Made by a program: the position numbers and the translations under genes
Shown here: positions 62,398 to 64,000 of the stretch, piece by piece
Position numbering within the stretch: the first letter of the stretch is position 1
How the letters are laid out: every line of letters begins with the position of its first letter
Assembly: GCF_014190775.1 (NCBI RefSeq)
Contig: NZ_JACHVP010000003.1
Span: 186,001-250,000 of the forward strand
Direction: 5' to 3'
From: Leifsonia aquatica
Lineage (GTDB): Bacteria; Actinomycetota; Actinomycetes; Actinomycetales; Microbacteriaceae
DNA length: 64,000 bases
Notes under the pieces: generated by a model
What the model was told of the DNA's origin: nothing
What the model saw: the letters and a program-made list of their open reading frames with translations, nothing else
The model's database searches: none

Positions 62398-62984
62398 GGT
62401 CGACGCGAGAGCGTCGCAAAGAGGAGACCGCCCGCGGTCTGCGCGAGGCGGCCCGTCGGCTGACCATCGAGCGCGGGCTCGCCGGGTTCACGGTCGAGGA
62501 GCTCTGCGAGGAGGTCGGCGTCTCCCGCCGCACCCTCTTCAACTACTACGCGTCCAAAGAGAACGCGGTCATCGGCATCCCCGTCGATCTCGACGAGTCC
62601 GGAGCCGCCGAGCGGTTCCTCGCCGAGGGCCCGCGGGGCATCGAGCACCTCCTCGACGACCTGATCGCCCTCAACCTCGCGCGCTGGGATTACGGCGGCC
62701 TGACCGTCGCCGACATCCACGACCTCATCAAGGCCGTCGATCGCGAGCCGCGCCTCGCCGCGCACATGCTGAAGATGGCAGGCGAGGGCGAGCGGGAGGA
62801 CATCCTGCTCGTCGAGCGCCGCGAAGGGCTCCCGTCGGGCGACCTGCGCGCCGCCGCCGCGGTCCAGCTCGCCGGCGGACTGCTCCGGGCCAGCGCCGAG
62901 GAGTTCTTCCGGCCCGAGGGCTCGGACGACCTCCCGGCCATCATCCGCCGCCGCATCGACGCCGTCCGCGAGCTCTTCGCCTGA
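62382..62984 (+). CDS. TetR family regulator of the downstream exporter
   Basis: 200 aa from the GTG at 62382, no ribosome site. HTH at about residues 31-65 (GLAGFTVEELCEEVGVSRRT, then LFNYYASKENAVIG), the NYYASKE form of drug-efflux TetRs. The C-terminal domain starts near residue 75. Two operator-like palindromes overlap its promoter and start codon, so it should repress itself and the MFS gene 84 bp downstream on the same strand. Confidence 0.9.
   Translation: MSESARSTRERRKEETARGLREAARRLTIERGLAGFTVEELCEEVGVSRRTLFNYYASKENAVIGIPVDLDESGAAERFLAEGPRGIEHLLDDLIALNLARWDYGGLTVADIHDLIKAVDREPRLAAHMLKMAGEGEREDILLVERREGLPSGDLRAAAAVQLAGGLLRASAEEFFRPEGSDDLPAIIRRRIDAVRELFA

Positions 62985-64000
<1,016 letters not shown>

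Overview
This is a GC-rich actinobacterial chromosome segment with strong G/C preference at third codon positions and many GTG starts. The gene content (two cell-wall proteins ending in LAxTG-type sorting signals, a TreY/TreZ/GlgX set, many TetR/MarR regulators paired with drug exporters, leaderless promoters) points to the family Microbacteriaceae; Leifsonia or a close relative is my best guess, inferred from protein style and not from a marker gene. It holds about 59 protein genes and one tRNA (Arg, anticodon ACG). I see no rRNA, CRISPR array, insertion sequence, integrase or prophage.

Layout. 0-5.7 kb: a large secreted alpha/beta hydrolase with a LAETG anchor, a small secreted protein and a lipoprotein L,D-transpeptidase. 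5.7-13.3 kb: a MATE exporter under a MarR regulator with a leaderless promoter, a thiolase, then a heme-copper oxidase subunit I / 82-aa membrane protein / VKOR operon facing a Cys-containing HTH regulator, and a HAD phosphatase. 13.4-28 kb: an MMPL exporter with divergent TetR, a 1167-aa LAVTG-anchored SdrB/DUF11 adhesin, an orphan PIN protein, a TetR / MFS / MarR drug module, a YhgE-like permease, a secreted lysozyme-like protein, a DUF4865 protein, a PHP protein and a DHFR-like reductase. 28-39 kb: a Fic-HTH protein, an acetyl-CoA synthetase-like enzyme, and the trehalose/glycogen genes glgX, treZ and treY with a hicAB toxin-antitoxin pair sitting between glgX and treZ.

39-64 kb: CsbD, small membrane proteins and an autoregulated TetR / 3-hydroxyacyl-CoA dehydrogenase operon. 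At 44.2-47.0 kb lies the most interesting locus: a 54-aa protein that is almost only a sorting signal, a processive family 2 glycosyltransferase, a polytopic membrane protein and an exosortase/archaeosortase-family protein with a complete Cys/Arg/His triad. Then follow a GlxA-type regulator, a HAD phosphatase, an aldo/keto reductase, a dienelactone hydrolase, the tRNA, a deaminase, a GH78 rhamnosidase with divergent LacI regulator and visible operator, a CPBP protease, a methyltransferase, aquaporin, a cold-shock protein, a glutamate decarboxylase, and a TetR / MFS pair cut by the window end.

Themes. Several regulators have clear inverted-repeat operators next to their own start codons. Long hairpins of at least three sequence families (two of them present twice) lie within about 20 bp of stop codons and look like a genome-specific class of gene-end elements.
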